Under the pieces are notes generated by a model, which worked only from the letters and a program-made list of their open reading frames with translations, was not told the DNA's origin and did not search any database. A stretch of DNA of 61,460 nucleotides from Rhizobiales bacterium UBA3584 (GTDB lineage Bacteria > Pseudomonadota > Alphaproteobacteria > Rhizobiales > Devosiaceae), in assembly GCA_002375765.1 (NCBI GenBank), contig DFMV01000035.1:1-61460 (forward strand). The letters are read 5' to 3'. Position numbers and translations under genes: made by a program. This document shows positions 1-8,449 of this stretch, one piece after another (the first letter of the stretch is position 1; every line of letters begins with the position of its first letter).

Positions 1-28
1 AGGTGAGAAGGCCATGAGAGCTAGGCTC

Positions 29-66
29 GAATGGCGATCATAGCCCGAGGCGATATCGCCGTCGGA
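29..66 (+). repeat. REP-like palindromic element, left copy
   Basis: The 23 bases at 29-51 are found again, reverse-complemented, at 61438-61460 near the right end of the window. After a variable 6-base spacer (52-57) the 9 bases GCCGTCGGA (58-66) are also shared. The element folds: CCGAGGC pairs with GCCGTCGG with one bulge, and the variable spacer pairs with itself (GAT/ATC). Conserved arms plus a changing but still pairing centre are typical of dispersed REP-type elements. It lies just upstream of ychF. Confidence 0.6.
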
Positions 67-168
67 CGCTTAGGCACGACCAGCTTCTCTTGACTTCTCC
101 CCGCTCCTGCACGAGTTAAGGCCCAACGATTTTTCGAGCGCGTTTCGCGCCATCTCCGAGGTTCCATC

Positions 169-1266
169 ATGGGTTTCAAATGCGGCATCGTCGGTCTGCC
201 CAATGTCGGCAAATCGACGCTTTTCAACGCCCTCACCCAGACTGCTGCGGCGCAGGCCGCGAATTTTCCATTTTGCACCATCGAGCCCAATGTCGGCGAG
301 GTGTCTGTGCCTGATGAGCGGCTCGACAAACTGGCCGAGATTGGAAAGTCCAAGGAAGTCATCCCCACCCGGCTCTCGTTCGTCGACATTGCCGGCCTGG
401 TCAAGGGCGCGTCCAAGGGCGAAGGACTGGGCAACCAGTTTCTCGCCAACATCCGCGAATGCGACGCCATCGCCTATGTGCTGCGCTGCTTTGAAAATGA
501 CGACATCGTGCATGTGGCGGGCAAGGTCGACCCTATCGCCGACGCCGAAGTGGTCGAAACCGAACTGATGCTGGCCGATCTCGAAAGCCTCGAAAAGCGC
601 ATCGGTGGGCTCGAAAAGAAAATCCGCGCCAACGACAAGGACGCAAAGCTCACCCTTGAACTGGTCAACCGCGCCAAGGCGCTGCTCGAAGAGGGCAAGC
701 CCGCCCGCCATACCGAGCGCGCCCCTGACGAGGAAAAGGCGTTCAGGGAACTCCAGCTCCTCACCGCAAAGCCGGTGCTCTATGTCTGCAATGTCGACGA
801 ATCCGCCGCCGCGACCGGCAATGAGCACACCAAAAAGGTCGAGGACTACGCCAGGGGGCACGAGGCTCGCACGGTGATCATCTGCGCCGAGATCGAAGCC
901 GAACTGGCCGGGCTCGATGCAGCCGACCGCGCCGATTACCTCTCCTCGCTCGGACTGGAAGAACCCGGCCTTAACAAGCTGATCCGCGAGGGCTACAAGC
1001 TCCTGCACCTTCAGACCTATTTCACCGTCGGCCCCAAGGAAGCCCGCGCCTGGACCATTCCCGTCGGCACCAAGGCACCGCAGGCCGCAGGCGTCATCCA
1101 CACCGATTTCGAACGCGGCTTCATCCGCGCCCAGACCATCGCCTATGACGATTTCGTCGCGCTGGGTGGCGAAGTGGCCGCCAAGGAAGCGGGCAAGGCA
1201 CGTGACGAAGGCAAGGAATATGTCGTCAAGGATGGCGACGTGATGCTCTTCAAGTTCAACACCTGA
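169..1266 (+). CDS. ychF: Redox-regulated ATPase / Obg-family GTPase-like protein YchF
   Basis: Cytosolic P-loop protein of the Obg-related family that binds ATP better than GTP and associates with ribosomes; it is linked to the oxidative stress response. The 365-residue product has the usual family length. The P-loop GLPNVGKST is at residues 9-17, the switch motif [16 protein letters not shown] follows near residue 67, the central coiled-coil region covers about 130-200, and the C-terminal TGS-like domain ([14 protein letters not shown]) ends in the conserved [11 protein letters not shown] tail. The ATG at 169 follows GAGGTTCCATC. In many alphaproteobacteria it lies next to pth, which would be to the left of the window. 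Confidence 0.97.
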   Translation: MGFKCGIVGLPNVGKSTLFNALTQTAAAQAANFPFCTIEPNVGEVSVPDERLDKLAEIGKSKEVIPTRLSFVDIAGLVKGASKGEGLGNQFLANIRECDAIAYVLRCFENDDIVHVAGKVDPIADAEVVETELMLADLESLEKRIGGLEKKIRANDKDAKLTLELVNRAKALLEEGKPARHTERAPDEEKAFRELQLLTAKPVLYVCNVDESAAATGNEHTKKVEDYARGHEARTVIICAEIEAELAGLDAADRADYLSSLGLEEPGLNKLIREGYKLLHLQTYFTVGPKEARAWTIPVGTKAPQAAGVIHTDFERGFIRAQTIAYDDFVALGGEVAAKEAGKARDEGKEYVVKDGDVMLFKFNT

Positions 1267-1290
1267 AAACCGGCCCGCGGCACATTTGCC

Positions 1291-2526
1291 TTACCCATCG
1301 AACAGAAGCTGGCGGCGCGCCGCGAGGTAAGCGCGCACCGCCGGATCTGCCGTAAGCCCCATGGCAATGCCATAGGCTTCAAGCGCCGTTTCCCGGTCAC
1401 CCGCATCGGCAGCCAGCCGTGCGAGTCCGGCCCAATAGGGCTGATAAGGCACCATGCGCCGGTCCTGCCCCAGTTGGACGATCTCGGCGAGCACCTCCGC
1501 CGCTCCTTCGGTCTGACTGCGGGCCAGCGCCCTGTTGAGTTGGACGACGGGAGAGGGAAGCAAGGCAAACAGCAGATCATAGAGCGAGCCGATCGTCGCC
1601 CAGTCGGTTTTTCCGCTGCTGCGCCGTGCGCAATGGACCGACTGGATAGCGGCTTCGATCTGGTAGCGCCCACTCGGCCCGTCCTGATTGGCTGCATGCA
1701 GCAGAGCCTCCGCCGGATCGATCGCACGATGGTCCCAACGCGAGACATCCTGTTCGGCGAGCGGAACATATCGGCCCTCGGGGTCGCGCTGCGCATTCAT
1801 TCGCGCGCTCAGATACAAAAGCAATGCCAAGAGCCCCCTGGCCTCGGGATCGGACGGGACCCGAGCCACGACGCATTGCGCCAGCCAGATCGCCTCCTCC
1901 GCCCGCTTTCGGCTGTCGCGCCCGACCCAATCGCTGGTAAACGCCGCATAGATTGCATCGAGCAGCGCCGGCAGGCGGTCGGCAAGGCTGTCGGGCTCGG
2001 GCTCTTCGAACTTAAGGCCCAGCTCCCTGATCCGCGCCTTGGCTCTCACTAGGCGCTGCGCCATGGTCGCCGGGGGCATCAGATACGCCGCCCCGATCTC
2101 TCCGGCCGTAAGCCCCAACAGAACCTGAAGCATCAAGGGCGTGCGCATCGCCGGCTCGATCCCTCCATCGGTGCAGGCCAGCATCAGGGCCAGCCGCCGA
2201 TCCGGAAAGGCCGTCCCCGCGCCACCCGAGCCATTCTCGAGTTCACTCGCAATCATTGCCAGATGTTCCTCTCCAGCCTCGGCGACGACCCGGCGGCGCA
2301 CCGCATCGACCTGCCTGCGGCGAGCCACCGCCACCAGCCAGGCCTCGGGATTGGCCGGAACACCCCGTTCCGGCCATTGCTGCAATGCCGCCGCCAGCGC
2401 TTCACCCAGCGCATCCTCGGCACCGGGGATGTCCCTAGTGCGCGCGGCGAGCAGGGCAAGCAGCCGCCCGTAGCTTTCGCGAGCCACGCGCTCTGCCGCC
2501 TGCAGTGCCGGGTTCGTCGGCCTCAA
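1291..2526 (-). CDS. ECF RNA polymerase sigma factor, ECF42-like, with C-terminal helical extension
   Basis: Sigma-70-family factor with a sigma2 domain in the first ~90 residues (AEDALGEALAAALQQWPERG, then EAWLVAVARRRQVDAVRRR) and a sigma4 region with GLTAGEIGAAYLMPPATMAQRLVRAK. A long C-terminal TPR/SnoaL-like extension brings it to ~411 residues, about twice a simple ECF factor. I chose the TTG at 2526 because it overlaps the stop of the upstream YciI/DGPF gene; the frame stays open to 2598 but that extra part looks like translated noise. This fused C-terminus plus a DGPF partner is the mark of the ECF42 group, where the extension, not an anti-sigma factor, is thought to control activity. 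Confidence 0.88.
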   Translation of the reverse strand: MRPTNPALQAAERVARESYGRLLALLAARTRDIPGAEDALGEALAAALQQWPERGVPANPEAWLVAVARRRQVDAVRRRVVAEAGEEHLAMIASELENGSGGAGTAFPDRRLALMLACTDGGIEPAMRTPLMLQVLLGLTAGEIGAAYLMPPATMAQRLVRAKARIRELGLKFEEPEPDSLADRLPALLDAIYAAFTSDWVGRDSRKRAEEAIWLAQCVVARVPSDPEARGLLALLLYLSARMNAQRDPEGRYVPLAEQDVSRWDHRAIDPAEALLHAANQDGPSGRYQIEAAIQSVHCARRSSGKTDWATIGSLYDLLFALLPSPVVQLNRALARSQTEGAAEVLAEIVQLGQDRRMVPYQPYWAGLARLAADAGDRETALEAYGIAMGLTADPAVRAYLAARRQLLFDG

Positions 2527-2879
2527 TATTCGCTCCGGTCGCGGATGCGCCGGACCTCTATGGTGCCCCAGACTGCCGCCGGACAACGCGCCGCCCATTG
2601 GCGCGCCTCATCCTCATTGGCCGCTTCGATGATGAAATAGCCGCCGAACTGTTCACGGGATTCCACAAACGGGCCATCCTGGACCTGCGTGTCTCCATCG
2701 CGAACCGAAACAAGCGACCCCTTGGAGGCAAAATCGAGGGCTTCGGTGGCGATGAACGCCCCGGCTTTTTCAAGCGCCTGGGCATAGGCCCCCATCTGGT
2801 CCATGGCGGCCTTCATCTGCTCGGGCGGAATGGCCGCGCCGGCAACCTCGTCAGCGTGAAGTATGAGCATGTAACGCAT
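2523..2879 (-). CDS. YciI-like DGPF-motif protein (partner of ECF42 sigma factor)
   Basis: A 118-residue single-domain protein of the YCII-related family. It starts MRYMLILHADE and carries the diagnostic stretch VQDGPFVESREQFGGYFIIEA, containing the DGPF motif, at about residues 66-88. YciI-like folds are ferredoxin-like and some members have enzymatic or ligand-binding roles, but the function of the DGPF subgroup is unknown. It is transcribed first, and its stop codon overlaps the sigma factor start, so the two are translationally coupled. DGPF proteins are the usual ECF42 partners and targets. Confidence 0.9.
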   Translation of the reverse strand: MRYMLILHADEVAGAAIPPEQMKAAMDQMGAYAQALEKAGAFIATEALDFASKGSLVSVRDGDTQVQDGPFVESREQFGGYFIIEAANEDEARQWAARCPAAVWGTIEVRRIRDRSEY

Positions 2880-3045
2880 AAAATTGGTCCTTTCGACTTT
2901 GAAGGCACATCATCGTGCACCCAGATGTCGTCCGGTAAACCGCACGATCGACAGTGCGCGCCAAAAAAATCTCACGGCAACAAGGGCGGTTGGAACGATA
3001 GCAGGTCGCTGCCGTTGCACCCAATCAACCCCAGGAGGATCGGAC

Positions 3046-3489
3046 ATGAAAGGCTACGGTCGCTTCTTTGCCATGATCGTCACCTCGACGCTGGTGATGT
3101 TTGGGCTGATGTATCTCAATACCTACGCCCTCGATCATATCTTTTTCAGTGAAACCCGCGCCTACATGGCCCTGCTGATGGGCGCCACCATGGCTATCGT
3201 CATGCTCAGCTTCATGCTGGGCATGTACAAGAACACGTCGCTCAACATTTCCATTTACGCCGTTGCCATATTGGTCTTTGCAGGTTCGCTCTATCTGGTG
3301 CGTTCGCAAGCCACCGTCGATGAAGTCTCCTGGATGCGTGCGATGATCCCGCATCATTCGATCGCCATCCTCACCAGCGAAAACGCCAATCTTTCCGATC
3401 CCCGCGTGCTCGATCTTGCCAACCGCATCATCGAAGCCCAGCGCAGCGAGATTGATGAGATGAAGGCCCTGATCGCCGATCTGGAGTGA
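3046..3489 (+). CDS. DUF305 domain membrane protein
   Basis: A 147-residue protein with three predicted transmembrane helices (about residues 8-26, 35-56 and 63-82) and a C-terminal DUF305 segment with MRAMIPHHSIAIL near residue 102 and a helix ending in IDEMKALIADLE. The paired histidines in DUF305 proteins are thought to bind metal, and many members sit near copper genes; no copper gene is seen here. The ATG at 3046 was chosen because a strong AGGAGG lies at 3033-3038; the open frame extends upstream to 2884 without coding character. It is followed directly by the HhH protein gene. Confidence 0.85.
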   Translation: MKGYGRFFAMIVTSTLVMFGLMYLNTYALDHIFFSETRAYMALLMGATMAIVMLSFMLGMYKNTSLNISIYAVAILVFAGSLYLVRSQATVDEVSWMRAMIPHHSIAILTSENANLSDPRVLDLANRIIEAQRSEIDEMKALIADLE

Positions 3490-3494
3490 GTGAA

Positions 3495-4142
3495 ATGGCA
3501 TCTGCGCACAAGGACGTAATCAATGCGCTGCTCGACAAATACGGGCAGACCTATTGCGACGAGTTGCACATCCCCATAGCCGACAATACGCCCTCGCCCC
3601 TGTTCCGCTGGCTTTGCGCCTCGATCCTGTTCAGCGCCCGTATCGGCGCGGCCCAGGCCGTCGAAGCTGCCGCCGCTCTGTCCAATGCGGGCTGGACGAC
3701 GCCGGAAAAGCTCAGGGATGCCACGTGGGAAGAGCGGGTCGACGTGCTCAACAAGAACGGTTACGCCAGATATGACGAGAGCACGTCGCGCATGCTCGGT
3801 GAAACCGCCGAACACCTTATCGAAACCTATGATGGCGATCTGCGCAATTTGCGCGAGGAGGCCGGGCAGGATCCGGCCCGGATGCGAACGGCGCTCAAAA
3901 CATTCAAGGGGCTTGGCGACGTTGGGGTCGATATCTTCTTCCGCGAAGTGCAGACCGCCTGGGACGAACTCTATCCCTTTGCCGACAAAAAGAGTCTCGA
4001 TGCCGCCCGGGAACTTGGATTGCCGCATACGGCACATGGCCTGGCAAAACACATCGGCAAGCCTGACTACCCGCGACTTGTAACCTCATTGGTCCGCGCC
4101 AGCCTCGACAAATCCATCAAGGAGATCAGACGGGCCGGCTGA
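3495..4142 (+). CDS. HhH-GPD-like DNA glycosylase/endonuclease III-related protein
   Basis: A 215-residue all-helical protein resembling the endonuclease III superfamily. It has the early LLDKYG...PLFRWLCASILFSARIG segment and a helix-hairpin-helix-like KTFKGLGDVGVDIFF at about residues 136-150. The catalytic lysine expected in active bifunctional glycosylases (KGVGRKTA) is not obvious, and the C-terminal four-cysteine iron-sulfur loop is absent, so repair activity is uncertain. Start: ATG 3495 has GGAG at 3483-3486; a GTG at 3486 overlaps the previous stop and is the alternative. Confidence 0.7.
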   Translation: MASAHKDVINALLDKYGQTYCDELHIPIADNTPSPLFRWLCASILFSARIGAAQAVEAAAALSNAGWTTPEKLRDATWEERVDVLNKNGYARYDESTSRMLGETAEHLIETYDGDLRNLREEAGQDPARMRTALKTFKGLGDVGVDIFFREVQTAWDELYPFADKKSLDAARELGLPHTAHGLAKHIGKPDYPRLVTSLVRASLDKSIKEIRRAG

Positions 4143-4211
4143 TTGCCGTCGTTGTTCCACAACGGGACGAATCGATTATCGTGCCCTGCCCGATGCGGTA
4201 AGAGGCGACCA

Positions 4212-5876
4212 ATGAAAATCGATCTGGCTCTGGTCGCTCCTCCACTCAAGGCCATCCTCGGGCAATATCTGCGCACGGCCAAGCTGATCCTGGCGGTCGT
4301 GGTGGTCCTCACGGTCCTGGGCACGCTGACCACCATTGCTGCGCCCTTCGTCTTCTCCCGCCTGATCGATCAGCTCGATCCCGCCAATTTTGCACAGGGC
4401 CTGATCTGGGGGTTCATGGCCTATGCGATCTTGATGGGGGCCGCGTTCACCATCCAGCGCATGTCGAGCTTTCTGACTTTCATGACGTCCGAGAGCCTGA
4501 ACTTCGTCACCTCGACAGCATTTTTCGAGCGCCTCGCCGGCAAAGCGTCCGCGTTCTTTCTCGATCACAACCCGGTCGAAATCGAAACCGCCCAGCACCG
4601 CGGGCTCGAAGCGCTCAATATCGTGGTTCAGTTCAGCCTCGCGGCGCTTTTGCCGGGCGGGCTGCAGGTCATCTTGAGCCTTGTGATGCTCGGCACGGTG
4701 CTGAGCCCCGACATTGCACTGATCGTGGTGGTTTATGGCATCGCCTATATCGCGCTCGTGGCACGCGCGACACGGAGAACCCGCGCCCATCTCGACGAGG
4801 CGATCGAACACTCACAGGCGAGCTCGCGCTTTATCGGCAATGCCATTTCCAGCATGGACACCCTGCGCCAGTTCAGTTCCGCCCGCTGGATGATCGGCCA
4901 GTTCACCACCCGCCAACACTCGGCCCACGAGGCATGGCGACGTTATGCGATGACCCATGTGCGCTATGCCCTGCTGTTCGGGTTGGCGCTGGCGGGCCAG
5001 TTCGCGCTGACGCTATGGTTGCTCGTACCCCGGGTCGCCCAAGGCAGCCTTACGGTCGGCGATCTTGTGCTGTTCAATTCTCTGCTACTGCAACTCAATA
5101 TGCCTTTTCAGATGATGGGGCAGGCCATCCAGCAAATGGCGCAATCGTATTCACAATTCCTGCCCTTCGCCCGCATGTGGCAGGCCCAGGCCCATGACGA
5201 CTTCGAGCGCGCCGGAGACTTCACCCTCACCGATGGTACAGTAACCTTTGCCGATGTCGGCTATCTCTACCCCAACGGCCGCGGGGTTCAGGGCGCAAGC
5301 TTTGTCGCCCGTCGCGGCACGATCACCTACATCACGGGCGATACAGGCTCGGGCAAATCGACACTGTTCAAGCTGCTGCTCAAATCGATGAGCGCACAAT
5401 TGGGCACCATAACCGTCGATGGAGTGCCCATCGACGCCGTCTCGCGGGCCGACTGGTTCGCCCATGTCGCCGCAGTGCCCCAAGACGTTGTGTTGCTGAA
5501 CGATACGCTGGCCACCAATATCGTTCTGGGCCGTACCCGTGACGCGGCCCGTCTGCGCCGCGCGGCCGAACGCGCTGCAGTTCTCGGGTTCATCGAGGGT
5601 CTGGAGGATGGCTTTGAAACGGTGGTCGGCGAGCGCGGCCTCAAGCTCTCCGGTGGCGAGCGCCAGCGCATCGCCATTGCCCGCGCGCTCTATGCAGACC
5701 CCGCCATCGTGCTGCTCGATGAGGCCAGTTCCGCTCTCGATGCAGATACCGAAAGAGAGATCATGGACCAGTTGCGCCTGATCTGTGATCAGGTGACGAT
5801 CATCGCCATCACCCACAGGCTCAGCGTTATCGCGTCCCAGGATAGTGTTGTCGCGATCGGTGCCGTCGAACCATAG
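4212..5876 (+). CDS. ABC exporter, fused membrane and ATPase domains
   Basis: A 554-residue half-transporter that would work as a homodimer in the inner membrane. Residues 1-310 hold about six membrane helices (LILAVVVVLTVLGTLTTIAAP is the first). The nucleotide-binding domain has Walker A GDTGSGKST, signature LSGGERQRIAIARAL, Walker B IVLLDEASSALD and the H-loop histidine in ITHRLSVIA. The substrate cannot be told from sequence. The ATG at 4212 follows AGAGGCGACCA; the reading frame is open back to 4143 but the extra residues look non-coding. It is probably cotranscribed with the genes before it. Confidence 0.9.
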   Translation: MKIDLALVAPPLKAILGQYLRTAKLILAVVVVLTVLGTLTTIAAPFVFSRLIDQLDPANFAQGLIWGFMAYAILMGAAFTIQRMSSFLTFMTSESLNFVTSTAFFERLAGKASAFFLDHNPVEIETAQHRGLEALNIVVQFSLAALLPGGLQVILSLVMLGTVLSPDIALIVVVYGIAYIALVARATRRTRAHLDEAIEHSQASSRFIGNAISSMDTLRQFSSARWMIGQFTTRQHSAHEAWRRYAMTHVRYALLFGLALAGQFALTLWLLVPRVAQGSLTVGDLVLFNSLLLQLNMPFQMMGQAIQQMAQSYSQFLPFARMWQAQAHDDFERAGDFTLTDGTVTFADVGYLYPNGRGVQGASFVARRGTITYITGDTGSGKSTLFKLLLKSMSAQLGTITVDGVPIDAVSRADWFAHVAAVPQDVVLLNDTLATNIVLGRTRDAARLRRAAERAAVLGFIEGLEDGFETVVGERGLKLSGGERQRIAIARALYADPAIVLLDEASSALDADTEREIMDQLRLICDQVTIIAITHRLSVIASQDSVVAIGAVEP

Positions 5877-5939
5877 AACAGCCCCTTGCTTCGCCAACGC
5901 CCATGGGGCACAATTAATGTTGACGTTAAGGACAACACA

Positions 5940-6434
5940 GTGACCAATACGATAACCAAAGATCGGCGCCATTTCGAGGATCTGACGGTCGGCGAGACCA
6001 TTTCCCTTGGGCCGCGCACCGTGAGTAAGGCCGACATCATCGAATTTGCCACCGAGTTCGATCCCTTCCCCTTCCACCTCGATGAAAAGGCGGCCAAGGA
6101 AAGCCTGCTGGGCGGGCTGGCCGCGAGCGGCTGGCAAACAGGCGCGCTGTCGCTGCGCATGCTGGTTGACGCGTTCCTCTCCAAGATCGCCTCGATGGGC
6201 GGGCTCGGCTTTACCGACCTCAAATGGAAACGGCCGCTGATGAAGGGCGACACGCTGTCGGGCACTGCGACGGTCACCTCCCTCCGCCGCTCGGCCAGCC
6301 ACGCCAATATGGGCATCATCACGATCGGCTTCGACATGCGTAACCAGAAGAACCAGCAGGTGATGACCCTCAACCTCACCAATCTCGTCGAGGTGCGAGA
6401 TCCATCCGCCCCCACGCACGAGGCCGCTCAATGA
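5940..6434 (+). CDS. MaoC family (R)-specific enoyl-CoA hydratase/dehydratase, first of pair
   Basis: A 164-residue single hot-dog-fold protein of the MaoC family, which adds or removes water at enoyl/hydroxyacyl-CoA. Visible: HFEDLTVGE near the start, the hydratase motif region EFATEFDPFPFHLDEKAAKESLLGGLAASGWQTGAL (shown in part by DPFPFHLDE, with Asp and His as catalytic pair) and a C-terminal NLTNLVEVR strand. The GTG at 5940 is chosen because TAAGGA sits at 5927-5932 with 7 bases of spacing. Its stop overlaps the ATG of a second MaoC gene by 4 bases. Confidence 0.88.
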   Translation: MTNTITKDRRHFEDLTVGETISLGPRTVSKADIIEFATEFDPFPFHLDEKAAKESLLGGLAASGWQTGALSLRMLVDAFLSKIASMGGLGFTDLKWKRPLMKGDTLSGTATVTSLRRSASHANMGIITIGFDMRNQKNQQVMTLNLTNLVEVRDPSAPTHEAAQ

Positions 6435-6982
6435 CCCGCTGGTTTGAGGACGTTCAGGTCGATCTGCCGTTCGATCTGGGCAGTCATGATTTCACGGCCG
6501 AGGAAATTATCCGCTTCGGCAAACTCTACGATCCGCAATATTTCCACGTCGATGCCGATGCCGCAGCTCGTTCCCATTTCGGCGGACTGGTTGCGTCGGG
6601 CTGGTACACGGTCAGCGTCGGGCACCGCCTGATGGTCGATCGCCTTGTGGCCGAAGAGGACGTGGTGCGCGCCGAAGGAGGCGAGCCGGGCGTGTCCGGC
6701 CCATCGCCCGGCGTCAACCGCATGGATTTCAAGGCACCCGTACGACCGGGGGATACGGTCCGTTTTACCCTCACGGTCACCGGAAAACGCCCCTCGAACT
6801 CCATTCCCGGCTGGGGCCTGCTGTTCAACCTGCTCGAGGCGTACAATCAGCATGGCGAACTTGTATATTCGGCCGATCTTGTGGGTTTTTCCAAGCGGCG
6901 CGACTACCGGATGCCGCTGAAAGTACGGGCGGTGATGGCTCTGGCAAAGGTGCCGGGCCTCAAGACGCTGGTGCGCCGATGA
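6431..6982 (+). CDS. MaoC family (R)-specific enoyl-CoA hydratase/dehydratase, second of pair
   Basis: A 183-residue MaoC hot-dog protein clearly related to its upstream neighbour: WFEDVQVDL near the N-terminus, DPQYFHVDADAA carrying the catalytic Asp/His pair at about residues 37-48, then HFGGLVASGWYT. The start ATGA overlaps the previous stop. A tandem overlapping pair suggests either a heterodimer or two steps on similar CoA esters. The C-terminus is longer and basic (FSKRRDYRMPLKVRA). Substrate unknown. Confidence 0.87.
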   Translation: MTRWFEDVQVDLPFDLGSHDFTAEEIIRFGKLYDPQYFHVDADAAARSHFGGLVASGWYTVSVGHRLMVDRLVAEEDVVRAEGGEPGVSGPSPGVNRMDFKAPVRPGDTVRFTLTVTGKRPSNSIPGWGLLFNLLEAYNQHGELVYSADLVGFSKRRDYRMPLKVRAVMALAKVPGLKTLVRR

Positions 6983-7332
6983 GCCCGCTCGAGCGCACGG
7001 CCATCGCCCTTGCGGGCCTGCTCGGCGCGACCGGAATTATGGCTGCTGCAGCGTCCTCCCACGCCGGCGCGGCGCTGCTCGGCCCCTACTCGCTGATTGC
7101 GCTGAGCCACGCCCCGGCCATTCTCGCTTTGGCGCTGGCCCCGCTGCCCAGGATATTCAACTGGGCCCTGATTGTCCTCGCGGTGGGCGCGGTACTGTTT
7201 TGCGCCGATCTGGCGGTGCGCCATTTCGCCGGTGCATCGCCACTGCCTCTGCTCGCCCCTATCGGCGGCATGACACTGATCGCGGGATGGCTCCTGGTTC
7301 TCGTCGGCGGGCTGTTCGGGCGACGCGGTTGA
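6979..7332 (+). CDS. DUF423 family small membrane protein
   Basis: A 117-residue hydrophobic protein with four predicted membrane helices, of the DUF423 (YwdK/YgdD-like) type: GLLGATGIMAAAASSHA near residue 13, then LIALSHAPAILALALA, a third helix LIVLAVGAVLFCADLAVRHF and PLAPIGGMTLIAGWLLVLVGG (approximate, last helix). No function is established for the family. Its ATG overlaps the upstream stop, so it is the last gene of the ABC/MaoC group, and a hairpin with a T-rich tail follows at once. Confidence 0.82.
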   Translation: MSPLERTAIALAGLLGATGIMAAAASSHAGAALLGPYSLIALSHAPAILALALAPLPRIFNWALIVLAVGAVLFCADLAVRHFAGASPLPLLAPIGGMTLIAGWLLVLVGGLFGRRG

Positions 7333-7358
7333 CAGGATCATTTTCCTGTGTTTTCTTC
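7332..7358 (+). terminator. Rho-independent terminator after the DUF423 gene
   Basis: ACAGGA (7332-7337), a 6-base loop and TCCTGT (7344-7349) form a stem that overlaps the stop codon, followed by GTTTTCTT. The stem is short (6 bp), so strength is modest. Confidence 0.5.
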
Positions 7359-7804
7359 CCATCGTAACCAAAGCCGATGATCTGATATCGTAACGCGTCA
7401 GCGCAGATGCCCAAGACCTTGCCTGGATTTTTAAAGGCAATGCAGTGGCATGATGGCGACGGTGATGAGTATATCGGATTGCGAGAGTCGGCAATCGGCA
7501 GCCAAATGCTTCCGGCCTTCTCCCTCGAAAGACAGCCCTAGATGGACCGATGGCCCAAGCCAGATCGGCTTCAAGAGGCTGTTATAGCACGCTAAAACGC
7601 GTGCCAAATTCCGTTCTACACCGACGGCTCTGGTATCAGGGCCATCGCCATCCTCACAGAGCCTCTCGTCAGGACATCTGACGCTGCGCGAATTTTCCAG
7701 CCCGCAACCGGCACATGTGACAGCCCAATTCAGGCCGTCCAACCGTGGCCATCCGCAGAAAATTGTTTCTTCACCGAACCTCGTTCGCGTGGACAGGAAC
7801 GATA
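7333..7804. other. Gene-free stretch
   Basis: About 470 bases between the DUF423 terminator and the promoter-like site at 7805. Open frames on both strands exist but have no recognisable protein character; a 44-codon frame begins at 7407 with no clear ribosome binding site. I see no RNA gene here. Confidence 0.4.
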
Positions 7805-7831
7805 TTGAAAATAGGATTATCATCCTATACT
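7805..7831 (+). promoter_or_regulatory. Promoter-like site with an operator palindrome in the spacer
   Basis: TTGAAA at 7805-7810 and TATACT at 7826-7831 are spaced by 15 bases. Between and into the -10 lies a perfect inverted repeat ATAGGAT-TATC-ATCCTAT (7811-7828). This is the geometry of a repressor-controlled promoter. It precedes the small open frame at 7841. No regulator gene can be assigned to it with certainty. Confidence 0.45.
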
Positions 7832-7840
7832 GGAGATGCC

Positions 7841-8017
7841 GTGAAAGGTAAGATGTACAAACTCACCGGCACTGGACGTTTTGGAAAGTCCCCTGCCCTC
7901 AAGGGCCCGCGCAGCGGCCCGCCCCTGCCAACCAGACGCAAGGAGAGCATAGAGAGTCACCTCCCCAAAGCAGACAATTTGCCGCTGCCCCTGCCCGACA
8001 AGCTGCGGGGCAGATAG
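7841..8017 (+). CDS. Small basic, proline-rich hypothetical protein
   Basis: A 58-residue frame beginning VKGKMYKLTGTGRFGKS and ending LPLPLPDKLRGR; it is rich in Lys, Arg and Pro and has no recognised domain. GGAG at 7832-7835 lies 5 bases before the GTG at 7841; an ATG at 7853 (after AAAGG) is the alternative, and would fit better if transcription starts near 7838. Support comes from the operator-promoter just upstream. It could still be chance; no homologue was checked. Confidence 0.4.
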   Translation: MKGKMYKLTGTGRFGKSPALKGPRSGPPLPTRRKESIESHLPKADNLPLPLPDKLRGR

Positions 8018-8038
8018 GGCCAACTTTGGGCCGGCCGG

Positions 8039-8449
8039 TCAGCCGGCCCGCCTTTCCTCCCAGACGGCGCCAATCCTCGGCATGTTGGTCTCGATCCAGT
8101 CGGCCAGGCCGCCCACCTTTTCGGCGGCCTCTCGTCCCAAGGGCGTCAGGCTGTATTCGACATGTGGCGGAACGACCGGATAGGCGCGGCGATCGACCAT
8201 GCCGTCATCTTCAAGCCATTGCAGGGTCTGAGCCAGCATGCGCTCGCTCACCCCGCCGACCTTCCGGCGCAGTTCGGAGAATCTGTGGGTTCCGTCCAGA
8301 AGCGCGATCAGCACCAGAACGCCCCACCGGCTGGTGAGATGTTTGAGCACTTCGCGTGAGGGACAGGCTTCGGCAAACAGATGCCCCCGCTCCATCGCAT
8401 TCGCCAACGGGCCCTTGGTGAGCGAATTGTCCTTGACGACCATCTTCAT
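8039..8449 (-). CDS. HxlR-type winged-helix transcriptional regulator
   Basis: A 136-residue DUF24/HxlR regulator. The winged helix covers residues 30-110 (VLKHLTSRWGVLVLIALLDG, FSELRRKVGGVSERML, LQWLEDDGMVDR, YSLTPLG). A single N-terminal cysteine, C29 in FAEACPSREV, sits where redox-sensing members (YodB/QorR/HypR) carry their reactive Cys. It is divergent from qorB, the arrangement of the E. coli ytfH-ytfG pair, so it probably represses qorB and itself through the repeats at 8449-8483, and responds to quinones or other electrophiles. Confidence 0.9.
   Translation of the reverse strand: MKMVVKDNSLTKGPLANAMERGHLFAEACPSREVLKHLTSRWGVLVLIALLDGTHRFSELRRKVGGVSERMLAQTLQWLEDDGMVDRRAYPVVPPHVEYSLTPLGREAAEKVGGLADWIETNMPRIGAVWEERRAG

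Noticed and set aside
2..43. Possible tail of an upstream plus-strand gene (13 codons then TAG)
   Set aside because: Too short to recognise; the stop lies inside the REP-like element, so the frame may be chance.
70..1101. Long minus-strand frame opposite ychF
   Set aside because: Mirror of a well-conserved gene in GC-rich DNA; its protein resembles no family.
5151..6431. 426-codon minus-strand frame opposite the ABC exporter and MaoC gene
   Set aside because: Antisense shadow of clear genes.
7431..7823. 130-codon minus-strand frame with several Cys in a gene-poor region
   Set aside because: Composition is irregular, no known domain, no ribosome site, and its start lies inside the operator palindrome.
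8028..8049. GGGCCGGC/GCCGGCCC stem at the end of the HxlR gene
   Set aside because: No T-tract on the minus strand; could be only GC-rich coding sequence. Not listed as a terminator.
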